A DNA stretch of 64,000 nt from Corynebacterium gottingense (GCF_003693265.1 NZ_RDRE01000002.1:1-64000); one strand, 5' to 3'; positions 34,643 through 44,336 are shown, counted from the first letter of the stretch. Program-made: numbers and translations. The notes: a model not told the origin generated them from the sequence alone.

Positions 34643-36421
34643 TCAACGCAGCGCGCGGAGGTTGCCGTCGAGGCGGCGGGTGATGCCGTGGGCGTCGAGA
34701 AGCTCGAGCAGCGGAATCGCCACGCGGCGGGTCGTGTCCCACACGCGGCGCGCCTGCGAGGCGGTGAAGGGCGAGTCGAGGTCGCGCAACAGCTCCGCGG
34801 CGCGGGCGGGGGCCGAGGCGAGCAGCACGACGCCGTCGCCGAGGCGCACGATGCGGCCCGCGCGCTCCGCCGCCGCCAACTCCTTCTCGCCCACGTTCCA
34901 GCGCGCGAGGTCCGCCGCCTCCGGCGCGCGGAACGGCTGGGCGCGCAGGTGCTCCTCCAGGCGGGCCACGCCTGGCCCCAGGTCCCGCTGCGCGCCGCTG
35001 GCCACCACCCCGCCGGCGAGCGTGAGCTTGGCCGCCGCGGCCGCCAGCGCGAGCAGCTTCGGGTCGGGCAGCCCAAGCAGGTCGGACGCCGCGCCGGCCG
35101 AGAGGCCCGCGGAGAGCGGGTTGTCGCGCTCGTGCTCCGCCACCGCCGCCGCCAGCTCGCGCTTCCACACCATCACCTGGCTCGCGCGGACCCAGTACCC
35201 GGCGAACGCCACCGTGCCCGCCGGCGGCGCCGCCGGCACGTCAAAGCCGAGCCGAACCAGGTGCGCGGGCGTGACCGCCACGCGCCGCGCGATCTCCGCA
35301 TCCAACGACGGCAGCGCCGGCAGCTGCTCGGAGCGGCGTCTGCCGTCGCCGCGGCGCCGCAGCTCCGGCGGGTCCGCGTCGACCACGCGCACGCCCGCCA
35401 GGATGTGCTGGGCGCCGGGGCCGCGGAGCACGAGCGCGTCGCCGAGCGTCAGGGGCAGCGGCCGGTCGAGCACCAGCCGCACGTAGTCGGCGCCGAACGG
35501 CCGCACCTTCGCCTGGACCTGCGCGGTGCCTACGTGCGCGACCAGTTCGTGCGGGAGGTTGGTGGCGGGTTGACCGGTGGTGATGTGGGCGTCGATAAGC
35601 GAGGTCTGCTCCCACGCGCCCGGGGTGCACAGCGCGTCGCCGCGACCGAGGTCCTCGGCGCTGACCCCGCGCAGGTTGAGCGCGACGCGCATCGCGGGGA
35701 CAGCCGCGCCGATCGGCGTGTCCTCGGACTGGATGCCGCGCACCTGCACGTCCCGCGCGCCGAGCCGCAGCGTGTCGCCGGGGCGGATCGTGCCCGCTGT
35801 GAGCGTGCCGGTGACCACGGTGCCCGCCCCCTTGATGGTGAATGCGCGGTCGACCCACAGTCGCACGCGCGCGTCCGGGTCGGGGCGCGGCGCATTTCGC
35901 AGCTTATCGACGCACACGCGCCCCAACTCCACCATCCCCTCACCCGTGTATGCGGAGACCTCGACGACCGGCGCGCCCTCCAGCGTGGTGCCGGCGACGT
36001 GGCGCGCGATCTCGGCGCGCACCTCGTCTCGGCGCGCGCGGCCGGCGCGATCGGCCCTGGTCATCGCGATGACTGCGTCGGTGATGCCGAACGCGTCGAT
36101 GGCGGCGGCGTGGTCGGTGGACTGCGCCATCCACCCCTCGTCGGCCGCGACGACGAAGAGGACGGCGGGCGCGGGGCCGACGCCGGCGAGCATGTTAGCA
36201 ATGAAGCGCTCGTGGCCAGGCACGTCGACGAAGGCCACGTCGACGGGGTCGCCGGCTCCCTGCGGCAGGCGTGCCCAGACGAAGCCGAGGTCGATGGTGA
36301 GCCCGCGCTGCTTCTCCTCTTCCCAGCGGTCCGGCTCCATCCCGGTGAGCGCCTTGACCAGGGTGGACTTGCCGTGGTCGACGTGGCCCGCGGTTGCCAT
36401 GACGTACGTCGGGGGCGTCAT
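34643..36421 (-). CDS. selB: Selenocysteine-specific elongation factor SelB
   Basis: A 592-residue translational GTPase that carries Sec-tRNA to UGA codons marked by a SECIS hairpin. N-terminal EF-Tu-like domains: AGHVDHGKSTLVKALTG (G1), DVPGHERFIANMLAG (G3), MTRADRAG (G4, TRAD where TKAD is common). Middle beta domains contain KGAGTVVTGTLTAG. The C-terminal 200 residues form winged helices (FRAPEAADLARWNVGEKELA; FTASQARRVWDTTRR) that bind SECIS RNA. The ATG overlaps the selA stop (ATGA). Two exact copies of the repeated 11-mer lie inside the gene (35590-35600 and 35902-35912). Confidence 0.95.
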   Translation of the reverse strand: MTPPTYVMATAGHVDHGKSTLVKALTGMEPDRWEEEKQRGLTIDLGFVWARLPQGAGDPVDVAFVDVPGHERFIANMLAGVGPAPAVLFVVAADEGWMAQSTDHAAAIDAFGITDAVIAMTRADRAGRARRDEVRAEIARHVAGTTLEGAPVVEVSAYTGEGMVELGRVCVDKLRNAPRPDPDARVRLWVDRAFTIKGAGTVVTGTLTAGTIRPGDTLRLGARDVQVRGIQSEDTPIGAAVPAMRVALNLRGVSAEDLGRGDALCTPGAWEQTSLIDAHITTGQPATNLPHELVAHVGTAQVQAKVRPFGADYVRLVLDRPLPLTLGDALVLRGPGAQHILAGVRVVDADPPELRRRGDGRRRSEQLPALPSLDAEIARRVAVTPAHLVRLGFDVPAAPPAGTVAFAGYWVRASQVMVWKRELAAAVAEHERDNPLSAGLSAGAASDLLGLPDPKLLALAAAAAKLTLAGGVVASGAQRDLGPGVARLEEHLRAQPFRAPEAADLARWNVGEKELAAAERAGRIVRLGDGVVLLASAPARAAELLRDLDSPFTASQARRVWDTTRRVAIPLLELLDAHGITRRLDGNLRALR

Positions 36422-37713
36422 GGCTGCCCCGCTTCGGCGACGGCGCGGGCGAGCTCGGCGTCCCGCGCGGGTGGGATGCAGCGCAGGTCGAGCAGCAGCG
36501 CGCCGTCGTGGACGCGGCCGAGGACAGCGGGGCGCTGGAGGCGGAGTGGCTCGGCGAGCGACTGGTCAACCGCCACCGCCCAGCCGGCGAGCGGCACGCC
36601 GGGCGCTCCCCCGCCGCCGACGCGGCCGTCGTGCGGCACGACGCACGCCTCCGTGCCGCGCTCCTGCAGCGCCGCGGCGAGCGCGTCGGCGCGGGTGCGC
36701 AGCTTGTCGGGGTCGGCGTGCAGCGCCGCTGAGGTGGGTGTGTTCCGCAGCCGGACGGTCGCTTCGAGCGCGGCGAGGCGCAGCTTGTCCACGCGCACCG
36801 CGCGCGCCAGCGGGTGCCGCCGCAGCCGCTCGACGGCGTCCTTGCGCCCCAGGATCACGCCCGCCTGCGGCCCGCCGAGCAGCTTGTCGCCGGAGAAGAG
36901 GACGATGTCGGCGCCGGCGCGCAGCGCGGTGGTGGCGTCGGGCTCGTCGGGAAGCGCCGGGTCCGGGCGCAGCAGCCCGGAGCCCGTGTCCACGATGAGG
37001 GAAAGCTCGTGCGCGTCGGCGATGCCGCGCAGCTGGGCCACGCCCGCCTCGGCGGTGAAGCCGTGGACTCGGTAGTTGGACGGGTGCACCTTCAGGATGG
37101 CGCTCGCGCCCGCGGCGGCGCGCTCGTAGTCGTGCGGGTGCGTCCGATTCGTTGCGCCCACCTCGACGAGCTCGACGCGGGCCGACTCGATGAGCTCCGG
37201 CAGGCGGAACCCCGCCCCGATCTCGATGAGCTCGCCCCGCGAGATGAGCACGCGGCCGTGCTCCGCCAGCGCCGCGTTAGCTAGCAGGAGCGCGCCCGCG
37301 CCGTTGTTGACCACCAGCGCATCCTCCGCCGCCGGGCACGCCGCGAGCAGCGCGTCGCGCGCGCCCGCCCCGCGGTTGCGCGACCTGCGGCCGGTCGCGA
37401 GGTCCATCTCCACGTCCACGTAGCCCGCGGCGTCGACGAGGGCGTCGACGGCCTCCGGCGCGAGTGCCGCGCGCCCCACGTTGGTGTGCACCACCACGCC
37501 CGTCGCGTTGAGCACCGGCGTCATAGAGGCGACACCCTTGGCAACCAGTGCGAGGAAGTAGGACTCGGCGGCGTGGGGTGGGATAAGGTGGCGTCGACAA
37601 GCGTCCTGCGTAGTGCGCGCGAGGGCCTTGAGCGCGTGCGCAGCAAGCGGCGTGTCCTGCGCCAACGCCAGCAGCGCGTCGGTGCGGGGGATGTGGCGGC
37701 GCGGGTCGGTCAA
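36418..37713 (-). CDS. selA: L-seryl-tRNA(Sec) selenium transferase
   Basis: A 431-residue PLP enzyme that converts Ser-tRNA(Sec) to Sec-tRNA(Sec) with selenophosphate. Seen: NATGVVVHTNVGRAAL, VVNNGAGALLLANAAL, SRGELIEIGAGFRLPELI and the PLP-lysine motif LFSGDKLLGGPQAG. The start is the TTG at 37713: GAGGAGGA lies eight bases before it and the protein then begins MTDPRRHIPRTDALL. The frame continues open upstream through the selC tRNA gene, which rules out the longer version. It is followed by selB with a four-base overlap, and tRNA-Sec lies 23 bases upstream. Confidence 0.94.
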   Translation of the reverse strand: MTDPRRHIPRTDALLALAQDTPLAAHALKALARTTQDACRRHLIPPHAAESYFLALVAKGVASMTPVLNATGVVVHTNVGRAALAPEAVDALVDAAGYVDVEMDLATGRRSRNRGAGARDALLAACPAAEDALVVNNGAGALLLANAALAEHGRVLISRGELIEIGAGFRLPELIESARVELVEVGATNRTHPHDYERAAAGASAILKVHPSNYRVHGFTAEAGVAQLRGIADAHELSLIVDTGSGLLRPDPALPDEPDATTALRAGADIVLFSGDKLLGGPQAGVILGRKDAVERLRRHPLARAVRVDKLRLAALEATVRLRNTPTSAALHADPDKLRTRADALAAALQERGTEACVVPHDGRVGGGGAPGVPLAGWAVAVDQSLAEPLRLQRPAVLGRVHDGALLLDLRCIPPARDAELARAVAEAGQP

Positions 37714-37736
37714 GCTCGTGTCCTCCTCGAAAAGCG

Positions 37737-37831
37737 TGGCGGAGACGGACAGGAATCGAACCTGCCAGGTCGAGCTGCTCGACCTCACCAGTTTTGAAGA
37801 CTGGGGCGCCCACCAGGACACGTACGCCTCC
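37737..37831 (-). tRNA. selC: tRNA-Sec (anticodon TCA)
   Basis: A 95-base tRNA with encoded CCA. The 5' end begins GGAGGCG and pairs with CGTCTCC at the 3' end, followed by GCCA (37737-37740). The anticodon loop CTTCAAA gives anticodon TCA (37795-37797), which reads UGA. A long variable arm GGTCGAG-CAG-CTCGACC, the T arm GGCAGGTTCGATTCCTGTC and a long acceptor/T stack are all as expected for selenocysteine tRNA. It lies between selA and selD. Confidence 0.96.
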
Positions 37832-37842
37832 GCGCAAAACGC

Positions 37843-37848
37843 TACCAT
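37843..37848 (+). promoter_or_regulatory. Putative -10 of selD
   Basis: TACCAT ends seven bases before the selD ATG (37856), so the transcript would be leaderless. Only 24 bases separate the 5' end of tRNA-Sec from selD on the opposite strand, so their promoters must overlap each other's genes. Confidence 0.45.
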
Positions 37849-37855
37849 AGGCCAC

Positions 37856-38848
37856 ATGAGCACCACGGACCCCAAGATTCGCCTCACCCAGTTCGCCGCC
37901 GGCGGCGGCTGCGCCTGCAAGATCCCGCCCGGCGAGCTGGAAGACGCCGTCAAGGGCCTCGTCGGCGTGCACGACCCCAGCGTGATTGTCGGCCTGGACG
38001 ACGGAGACGACGCCTCCGCGATCCGCGTGCGCGACGACCTCGCCGTCATTTCCACCGCCGACTTCTTCACCCCCGTCGTGGACGACGCGTACACCTGGGG
38101 AAAGATCGCCGCGGTCAACGCGCTTTCCGACGTCTACGCCATGGGCGGCACCCCCATCACCGCCATCAACCTGCTCGGCTGGCCGCGCGACGTCCTGCCG
38201 CAGGAGCTCATCCGCGAGGTCCTCCACGGCGGGCTCGACGGCGCAAGCGCGGCCGGCATCTCCGTCACCGGCGGGCACTCCATCTCCGCGCCCGAGCCGA
38301 TCTACGGCATGTCCGCCACCGGCACCATCGACCCCGCGCGCCTCATGCGCAACGACGCCGCCGCCCCCGGCCTGCCCATCACGCTGACCAAGCCGATCGG
38401 CTCGGGCCTGCTGAACAACCGCCACAAGGCCACCGGCGAGTGGTTCGACGAGGCCATCGAGGTCATGACCACGCTCAACCGCGACGCCTCCCGCGCCGCC
38501 GTCGCCGCCGGTGCGCGCGCCGCCACCGACGTCACCGGTTTCGGCCTACTCGGCCACCTGTACAAGATGGCGCGCGCTTCCGGCGTCGACGCGGTCATCG
38601 ACCACACGAAGGTCCCGCTTATCGACGGCGCGCGTGACACCCTCGCGCAAGGCTTCATCCCGGGCGGTTCGCAGCGCAACCTGGACTGGGTGCGCCCGCA
38701 CGTAGATGCCGACGGCATCAACGAAGAAGAATTGCTCCTGCTCGCCGACGCGCAGACCTCCGGCGGCCTCCTGGTCATCGGCGAGGTGCCCGGCTACCCC
38801 ATCATCGGCGAAACCACCGGGGGCACCGGGCGCGTGCGCGTGCGCTAG
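37856..38848 (+). CDS. selD: Selenide, water dikinase (selenophosphate synthetase)
   Basis: A 330-residue enzyme making selenophosphate from selenide and ATP for Sec-tRNA synthesis. The catalytic loop reads GGGCACKIPPGEL (residues about 17-29) with Cys, not selenocysteine, at the active site, and the essential Lys follows. VGLDDGDDASAIRV, ISTADFFTPVVDDAY and ALSDVYAMGGTPITAINL are the metal/ATP-binding segments. It is divergent from selC and converges with the NrfD-like gene with no gap. An exact 11-mer copy lies at 38617-38627 (PLIDG). Confidence 0.95.
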   Translation: MSTTDPKIRLTQFAAGGGCACKIPPGELEDAVKGLVGVHDPSVIVGLDDGDDASAIRVRDDLAVISTADFFTPVVDDAYTWGKIAAVNALSDVYAMGGTPITAINLLGWPRDVLPQELIREVLHGGLDGASAAGISVTGGHSISAPEPIYGMSATGTIDPARLMRNDAAAPGLPITLTKPIGSGLLNNRHKATGEWFDEAIEVMTTLNRDASRAAVAAGARAATDVTGFGLLGHLYKMARASGVDAVIDHTKVPLIDGARDTLAQGFIPGGSQRNLDWVRPHVDADGINEEELLLLADAQTSGGLLVIGEVPGYPIIGETTGGTGRVRVR

Positions 38849-39940
38849 CTAGGACGCGGTGGTGATGGAGTCGCCGACCTGGCCGGCCTCCTGGCGGGCG
38901 CGCAACCTGGCGCGCTGCGGCTCGACTACGTACTTCGGGTCCTCGGTGGAGCGCTTGCCCGCGGCGATGATGCCGAAACGGGTCAGGCACGACGCCGCAG
39001 CCAGCGCGACACCGCTCGCCGCCGCGACCGCGCGGCGCTTCCCGCCGAACACCGCCCCGAGCCCGCCGGCGATGACCAACGCCTCCGCGGCCTTGAGGAA
39101 CTTCCCCGCCTTGCCGTGCTCCACCGTCTCTTCCAACGGTTCGGTCAGCCTGCGGGTGAGCACTGACGACGCCACCACGTCCGCCACCGCACCAACCCCG
39201 GCCAGCGCGCGGGCCGGGCCGTTGTTCGCGGTGGAAGTCGTCACCACCGCAGCACCCGCGGACGCGCACGCCGCCGAGGAGACGAACAGGTTGGGCAGCT
39301 CCTTGTGCGCGTCCTGCCACATGGGCACGGACGTGTTACCAAGCAGCACCGCGGTGTAGACGGCCAGTGGCGCGCCCATCAGCCCGGAGGCGACGCCGGC
39401 CGGGGTGGCCAGCGCGTGCAGGAGCTTCCGTGTCGGCCCCGGCAGCGGGGCCCGCTCGCCGGTGAGCGCGTCCGCCTCCGCCGCGGCGGCGACCATCGCG
39501 CCGCCGGAGAAGGCACCGAGGATCCAGGACCCCACCGACATCGGCGAGGACAGCTTGAACACGCGGAACATGTTGAGCAGGCGCTCGGGGCGCCCGAGGT
39601 CGATGACCAGGCAGCCGGATCCCACCGCCGCGGCAACCGCCGCGGTCAGGCGCGTGTTGCGCTGCAGCTCCCTGTTGCCGGTCGCGCCGGCACCCACGGC
39701 CAGCAGCGAGGACCCGCCCGCCATGCCGCCCAGGAATAGGTAGACGCCGATCGGCCATTCCCACGGCGGGAATTTCACAATCGGCCGCCCGTAGTAGGAG
39801 TCGTACTGCTCAAAGTCCGCGCGCGGCACCATGAGCTCCTCGCCGCGCCGCCGCTTCTTGCCGCCGTAGCGGGTCGAGCCGCCCCGTCGCTTCGGTCCGC
39901 GCGGCGGCTCCGGTGGGCGGAAGGAATCGAACTCTGCCAT
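38849..39940 (-). CDS. NrfD/PsrC-type membrane subunit of formate dehydrogenase
   Basis: A 363-residue polytopic membrane protein with about eight helices and a basic cytoplasmic N-terminus. PPWEWPIGVYLFLGGMAGGS is the typical quinone-site helix 1 of the NrfD/PsrC family; IDLGRPERLLNMFRVFKLSSPMSVGSWIL is the second family signature. It should pass electrons from the iron-sulfur subunit to menaquinone, or anchor the complex. It begins directly after the iron-sulfur subunit stop, completing the fdhA-fdhB-fdhC operon. Confidence 0.87.
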   Translation of the reverse strand: MAEFDSFRPPEPPRGPKRRGGSTRYGGKKRRRGEELMVPRADFEQYDSYYGRPIVKFPPWEWPIGVYLFLGGMAGGSSLLAVGAGATGNRELQRNTRLTAAVAAAVGSGCLVIDLGRPERLLNMFRVFKLSSPMSVGSWILGAFSGGAMVAAAAEADALTGERAPLPGPTRKLLHALATPAGVASGLMGAPLAVYTAVLLGNTSVPMWQDAHKELPNLFVSSAACASAGAAVVTTSTANNGPARALAGVGAVADVVASSVLTRRLTEPLEETVEHGKAGKFLKAAEALVIAGGLGAVFGGKRRAVAAASGVALAAASCLTRFGIIAAGKRSTEDPKYVVEPQRARLRARQEAGQVGDSITTAS

Positions 39941-40957
39941 CTACTTTCCTCCGATCACGAATGCCGCCGCGGCGGCGCCGACGAGCCCCGCGGCCGCGAC
40001 GACGGCCCGCTTGGCCATCTCGGGCAGGTTTGCGGTGGGCACCTCGGGGTCCGGCGGCAGGCCGTAGACCTCGGGGGCGTCGAGAAGCAGGAAGATCGAG
40101 CCGGTGCCGCCCACGCCGTCGTCGCTGTTGGCGCCGTAGAGGCGTGCCTCGGTCATGCCCTGGGCGTGCAGCTCGGCCACGCGCGCCTTCGCGGCGGCGA
40201 GCATCTCGGTGTAGGTGCCGTACTGGATGGAGTTGGTCGGGCACGTCTTCGCGCACGCCGGCCCCTCGCCGACCTGTTGGCGGTCGAAGCACATTGTGCA
40301 CTTCTGCGCCACGCCGACGTTCTTGATTGGCGCGACCTCGCCGACGGTGAAGTCGTCTCCTACCTTCGCACGCTCGTTGCGTTTTTGCACCCCGCCGTCG
40401 GCGCGCCGTTCGATCACTCCGAACGGGCAGCCGGCCACGCACGTTCCGCAGCCGTTGCACACGTCGTCCTGCACCACCACGGTGCCGTGCTCGGTGCGAA
40501 ACAGCGCGCCCGTCGGGCACACATCCAGGCAGCCCGCGTTGGTGCAGTGCTTGCACACGTCCGAGGACATCAGCCAGCGGAAGTCCGGGGTATCTGGCAG
40601 CTGGGGCTCATGCTTATCGACGCCACCGTCACCCTCCCCCGATGCACCCGGCATGCCTGGCATCCCAAGCGTGACCAGCTTCTTGCCTTCCTCGCGGGCG
40701 TTGGCAATCTGCTCCTCGCTCTGTTCGATGAACGCCACGTGGCGCCACGTGTTCGCCCCGAGGGAGCCGGTGTTGTCGTACGACATGCCCGACATGGCGT
40801 AGTCGCCGTCCTGCGGGTTGCGGTTCCACTCCTTGCAGGCCACCTCGCAGGCCTTGCAGCCGATGCAGATTGAGGTGTCGGTGAAAAACGCCTTGCGCTG
40901 CTCACCGTCGTAGCCCACATTGGAGGGCGATTCTGTGATCCGGTTTTTCGTCTGCAA
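39941..40957 (-). CDS. Formate dehydrogenase iron-sulfur (beta) subunit
   Basis: A 338-residue ferredoxin-like electron-transfer subunit with four 4Fe-4S sets: CIGCKACEVACKEWN, CKHCTNAGCLDVCPTGAL, CNGCGTCVAGCPFGVI and CTMCFDRQQVGEGPACAKTC. The C-terminus is one transmembrane helix (AVVAAAGLVGAAAAAFVIGG). The start is the TTG at 40957, seven bases after the fdhA stop, with GGAGGG inside the fdhA end. No signal peptide is present, so the subunit faces the cytoplasm. The 11-mer at 40612-40622 reads as Val-Asp-Lys in the gene. Confidence 0.92.
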   Translation of the reverse strand: MQTKNRITESPSNVGYDGEQRKAFFTDTSICIGCKACEVACKEWNRNPQDGDYAMSGMSYDNTGSLGANTWRHVAFIEQSEEQIANAREEGKKLVTLGMPGMPGASGEGDGGVDKHEPQLPDTPDFRWLMSSDVCKHCTNAGCLDVCPTGALFRTEHGTVVVQDDVCNGCGTCVAGCPFGVIERRADGGVQKRNERAKVGDDFTVGEVAPIKNVGVAQKCTMCFDRQQVGEGPACAKTCPTNSIQYGTYTEMLAAAKARVAELHAQGMTEARLYGANSDDGVGGTGSIFLLLDAPEVYGLPPDPEVPTANLPEMAKRAVVAAAGLVGAAAAAFVIGGK

Positions 40958-40963
40958 CTGGTC

Positions 40964-43900
40964 TTAGCCCTCCTGGTTCGACATGTTGTCCTTCGTGGGG
41001 TCGTCCTTGGCTGCCGAGGCGTCGCCTTGTCCCTGGCGGACGGCGGCCTGCGACGTGGCGTCGTGAAGCACTGTGCCCGTGTTCTCGTCCAGGCCGGCGC
41101 GCTGCTGGTACTCGCGCACCAACTCGACGCGCGCGGCACCGCGGGGCCGGCGGCCGGGGCGGATGTCCACGGCCGAGACCTTGGAGGCCTGGATGTTCAC
41201 GTTCGGGTCCAGCATGATGCCGAGCAGGTCGTTCGGCCCGTCGCCAGCCACCTCAGCGTAGTTGCCGCGACCGTAGTGGAACGGCATGCCGATCTGCTCA
41301 AACGCGCGGTTGCCAACGGTGAGCGTCTTGATGCGGTCGGTGACCAGGACACGCGCCTCAATGGCGTTGCGCGGCGAGACGATCGTCGCCCACTCCCCGT
41401 TTTTCAGCCCGACGCGCTCCGCCAGCTCCGGCGAGACCTCGCAGAACAGCTCCGGCTGCAGCTCCGCCAAAAACGGCAGCGTGCGCGTCATCGCGCCGGA
41501 GGTGTACATCTCGGTCAACCGGTAGGTGTTGAGCATGTACGGGTAGACGTCCGTGCCCGGCTCGCCGTAGTTCGGCGCCGACAGGTTGTGCTCCCCGCGC
41601 ATCACGATGCGCGACGGCGACTGCTGCTGGCCGTAGAGCACGTTGGGGAACGGTGACTCCTGCGGCTCGTAGTGCGTGGGCATCGGGCCGTCCACCATGC
41701 CGGTGGGCGCGAAGAGCCACGCGCGGCCGTCGTCTTGCATGATGAAGGCGTCGTTGCCCGCGATGGCGGCGGGCCCCACGGCGTCGCGCTCCGGCTTGTA
41801 ACCGGGGGCGCGGTCCACGGGGAAGTCCACGATGTCCTTGGAGACCCACCGCTCCTCATCTTCATCCCACCAGGCGAGGCGCTTGCGCTCGGACCAGGGC
41901 TTACCGTCCTCGTCCGCCGAGGCGCGGTTGTACAGCACGCGGCGGTTCATCGGCCACGCCCAGCCCCAGTCCAGGGCCATCTCGTCCTGCTGCTGGCCGG
42001 GGCGCTTCTTCGCCGAACGGTTCACGTCGCCGGCGAACACGCCGCAGTATATCCAGCAGCCGGACGCCGTCGAGCCGTCCGCCTTGAGGTCCGCGAACTT
42101 GTCCACCACCTGGCCCTTGCGCGGGCCGTCGATGTAGTAGCCGTTAATCTCGCGCAGCACGGACTCGGGATCGATCTCGCCCTCGGCATCCGTCTCGTAG
42201 TCCCACGTGATCCGCTGCAGCGGGATGTCGCGCGGGTCCGTCGAGTCCTTCACGCGCTCCTTGATGCGCTGCCCCAGCTCGTAGAAGAACTGCAGGTCAC
42301 TGTCCGCATCCCCCGGCGCGTCCTTCGCCTTGAAGCGCCACTGCAGGAGGCGCTGGGTCTGGGTAAACGTGCCCGCCTTCTCCACGTGGTTCGCCGCCGG
42401 GAAGAGGAACACCTCCGTGTCGATCTCCTCGGTGACCAGCTCGCCGGACTTGATCTCGGGCGAGTCCTTCCAAAACGTCGCGGTCTCAATCTCCTGGAAG
42501 TCGCGCACGACCATCCACTTGAGCTTGGACATGGCCAGTCGCTGCATCCGCCCGTTCGACTGCGCAACGGCGGGGTTTTGGCCGAAGACGAAGTAGCCGT
42601 CGATAAGCCCCTGGTCCATGAGCTGCAGGGTGTGGTAGGTGGAGTGCGCGCCCGACAGGCGCGGCATGAGGTCCATGCCCCAGTTGTTGTCCTCGGTGGC
42701 GGCATCGCCCCAGTAGGCCTTCATCAGCGAGACCGCGTAGTTCTCGCCTTGCTGCCAGAAGCCCTTCTGGTCGCGCTTGGACACGGCGTCGAGGTACTGG
42801 TCCCACGTCTGCACCGTGGACTGCGGCATGGGCAGGTAGCCGGGCAGCAGGTGGAACAGCGTGGGCACGTCCGTGGAGCCCTGGATGGAGGCGTGCCCGC
42901 GCAGCGCCATGATGCCGGATCCGGGGCGGCCCACGTTGCCCATGAGCAGCTGCAGGATCGCGCAGGTGCGGATGAACTGCGCGCCCATGGTGTGCTGGGT
43001 CCAGCCGAGTGCGTACGCGAAGCAGGTGGTGCGCTCGCGCCCGGAGTTTTCCACGATGGAGTCCGCCAGGTAGAAGAAGTCCTCCTGCGAGATACCGCAG
43101 GCCTGCTCCACCACCTCGGGCGTGTAGCGCGAGTAGTGGCGCTTGAGAATCTGGAAGACCGTGTTGGGGTCCTCCAGCGTCGGGTCCGTCTTATTGTCCC
43201 ACGACACCTTCGCATCCCACGCCTTCTGCGGCTGCCACGTCGCGTTGTCGTAGGCACCGGTCTCCGGGTCGTACCCGGAGAACAGCCCGTCGAGGTCCTC
43301 GGTGTCCTGGAATTCCTCGCTGATCAGCGTCGAGGCGTTCGTGAACGCGGTGACGTAGTCGCGGAAGAACAGGTCGTTCTGCAGCACGTAGTTGATCACC
43401 GCGCCGAGCAGCACGACGTCCGAGCCGCCGCGGATGGGCACGTGCTTGTGAGCGATTGCCGACGTCCGCGTAAACCGCGGATCAACGTGAATGATCCTGG
43501 CGCCGCGCGCCTTCGCCTCAATGACCCACTGGAACCCGACCGGGTGTGCCTCGGCCATGTTCGAGCCTTGGATCACAATGCAGTCCGCATTGGCCATGTC
43601 CTGCAGCGGCTGGGTTGCGCCGCCGCGTCCAAACGAGGATCCCAAACTGGGAACCGTGGACGAGTGTCATATGCGGGCCTGGTTCTCAATCTGCACCGCG
43701 CCAGAGGCGGTCCAGAGCTTTTTGATCAGGTAGTTTTCCTCGTTATCCATGGCCGCGCCGCCGAGCCCGGCGATGCCCATGGTGCGGCGCAGCGGCCGCC
43801 CTTCCTCGTCAAAATCCTGCCACCCGTTCTTGCGCGCCTCCATAAAGCGGTCGGTGACCATGTCCAGCGCGGTGTCGCGGTCCAGCGTCTGCCATTCCGT

Positions 43901-44233
43901 GGCACCGGGGGCGCGGTAGAGAATCTCGGTGAGGCGCCCCGGCGCGTTCACCAGCTGCTCGGAGGCAGCACCCTTGGGGCAGAGCCGCCCGCGGGAGTGT
44001 GGCGAATCCGGGTCGCCCTCGATCTGGATGACCTTCTCATCCTTGACGTACACGCGCTGACCGCAGCCGACGGCGCAGTACGGGCACACGCTCTTGACCA
44101 CCCGGTCCGCATCTTCAATGCGGCCCTTCAGGTCTTTGCTTTTCGACGATTCCGTATTCGCTCCACGAGCGAAAAGGTCACCGTCCCGCACCTGGCGCAC
44201 CACCGGCCAGTTCAAGGGGCTGAAACGAGACAT
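40964..44233 (-). CDS. fdhA: Selenocysteine-containing formate dehydrogenase, catalytic (alpha) subunit
   Basis: A 1089-residue molybdo/tungsto-bispterin enzyme when the in-frame TGA at 43667-43669 is read as Sec (residue about 189). Context is ENQARI-Sec-HSSTV, matching the ARV-U-HGPTV active site of bacterial formate dehydrogenases. Upstream: 4Fe-4S site CPYCAVGCG plus GRLCPKGAA; downstream: DCIVIQGSNMAEAHP, HVPIRGGSDVVLLGA and the C-terminal dinucleotide-binding domain. A SECIS hairpin starts 11 bases after the UGA. The ATG at 44233 is chosen; a TTG at 44251 is possible. There is no twin-arginine signal. Decoding needs selA, selB, selC and selD, all within the preceding 9 kb. Confidence 0.95.
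43637..43655 (-). promoter_or_regulatory. Bacterial SECIS hairpin in fdhA
   Basis: In the mRNA sense, 11 bases after the UGA stands GGTTCCCA-GTT-TGGGATCC: a stem with one T-T bulge pair and a GUU apical loop. The E. coli fdhF SECIS also begins 11 bases after UGA with GGUU and keeps GU in its loop. SelB should bind this hairpin to recode the UGA. Confidence 0.85.
43667..43669 (-). other. UGA selenocysteine codon of fdhA
   Basis: In-frame TGA between ATA (Ile) and CAC (His). The reading frame continues open for about 900 codons on the far side with full formate-dehydrogenase similarity, which excludes a true stop. Confidence 0.95.
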
Positions 44234-44336
44234 GCCCTTCAGACTAGCCAAGTTTCGCGCCTTCGACGAGTTTCACACCCGATACACAGACACGTGGTAC
44301 CCCCGTTTCACAATGCCCTACGCAATCGCAGCCACT

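Noticed and set aside
34614..34648. Direct repeat TTTTCAACG (34614 and 34640) as mobile-element ends next to the HNH gene
   Set aside because: Both copies lie on one side of the gene, only 17 bases apart, and no matching copy flanks its other end.
37737..37831. tRNA-Sec gene as an integration (att) site
   Set aside because: No integrase gene, no repeated tRNA 3' end and no foreign-looking block begins at it within the window.
43667..43669. Premature stop that would make fdhA a pseudogene
   Set aside because: The UGA sits exactly at the catalytic Sec position, a SECIS hairpin follows, and all four sel genes are adjacent.
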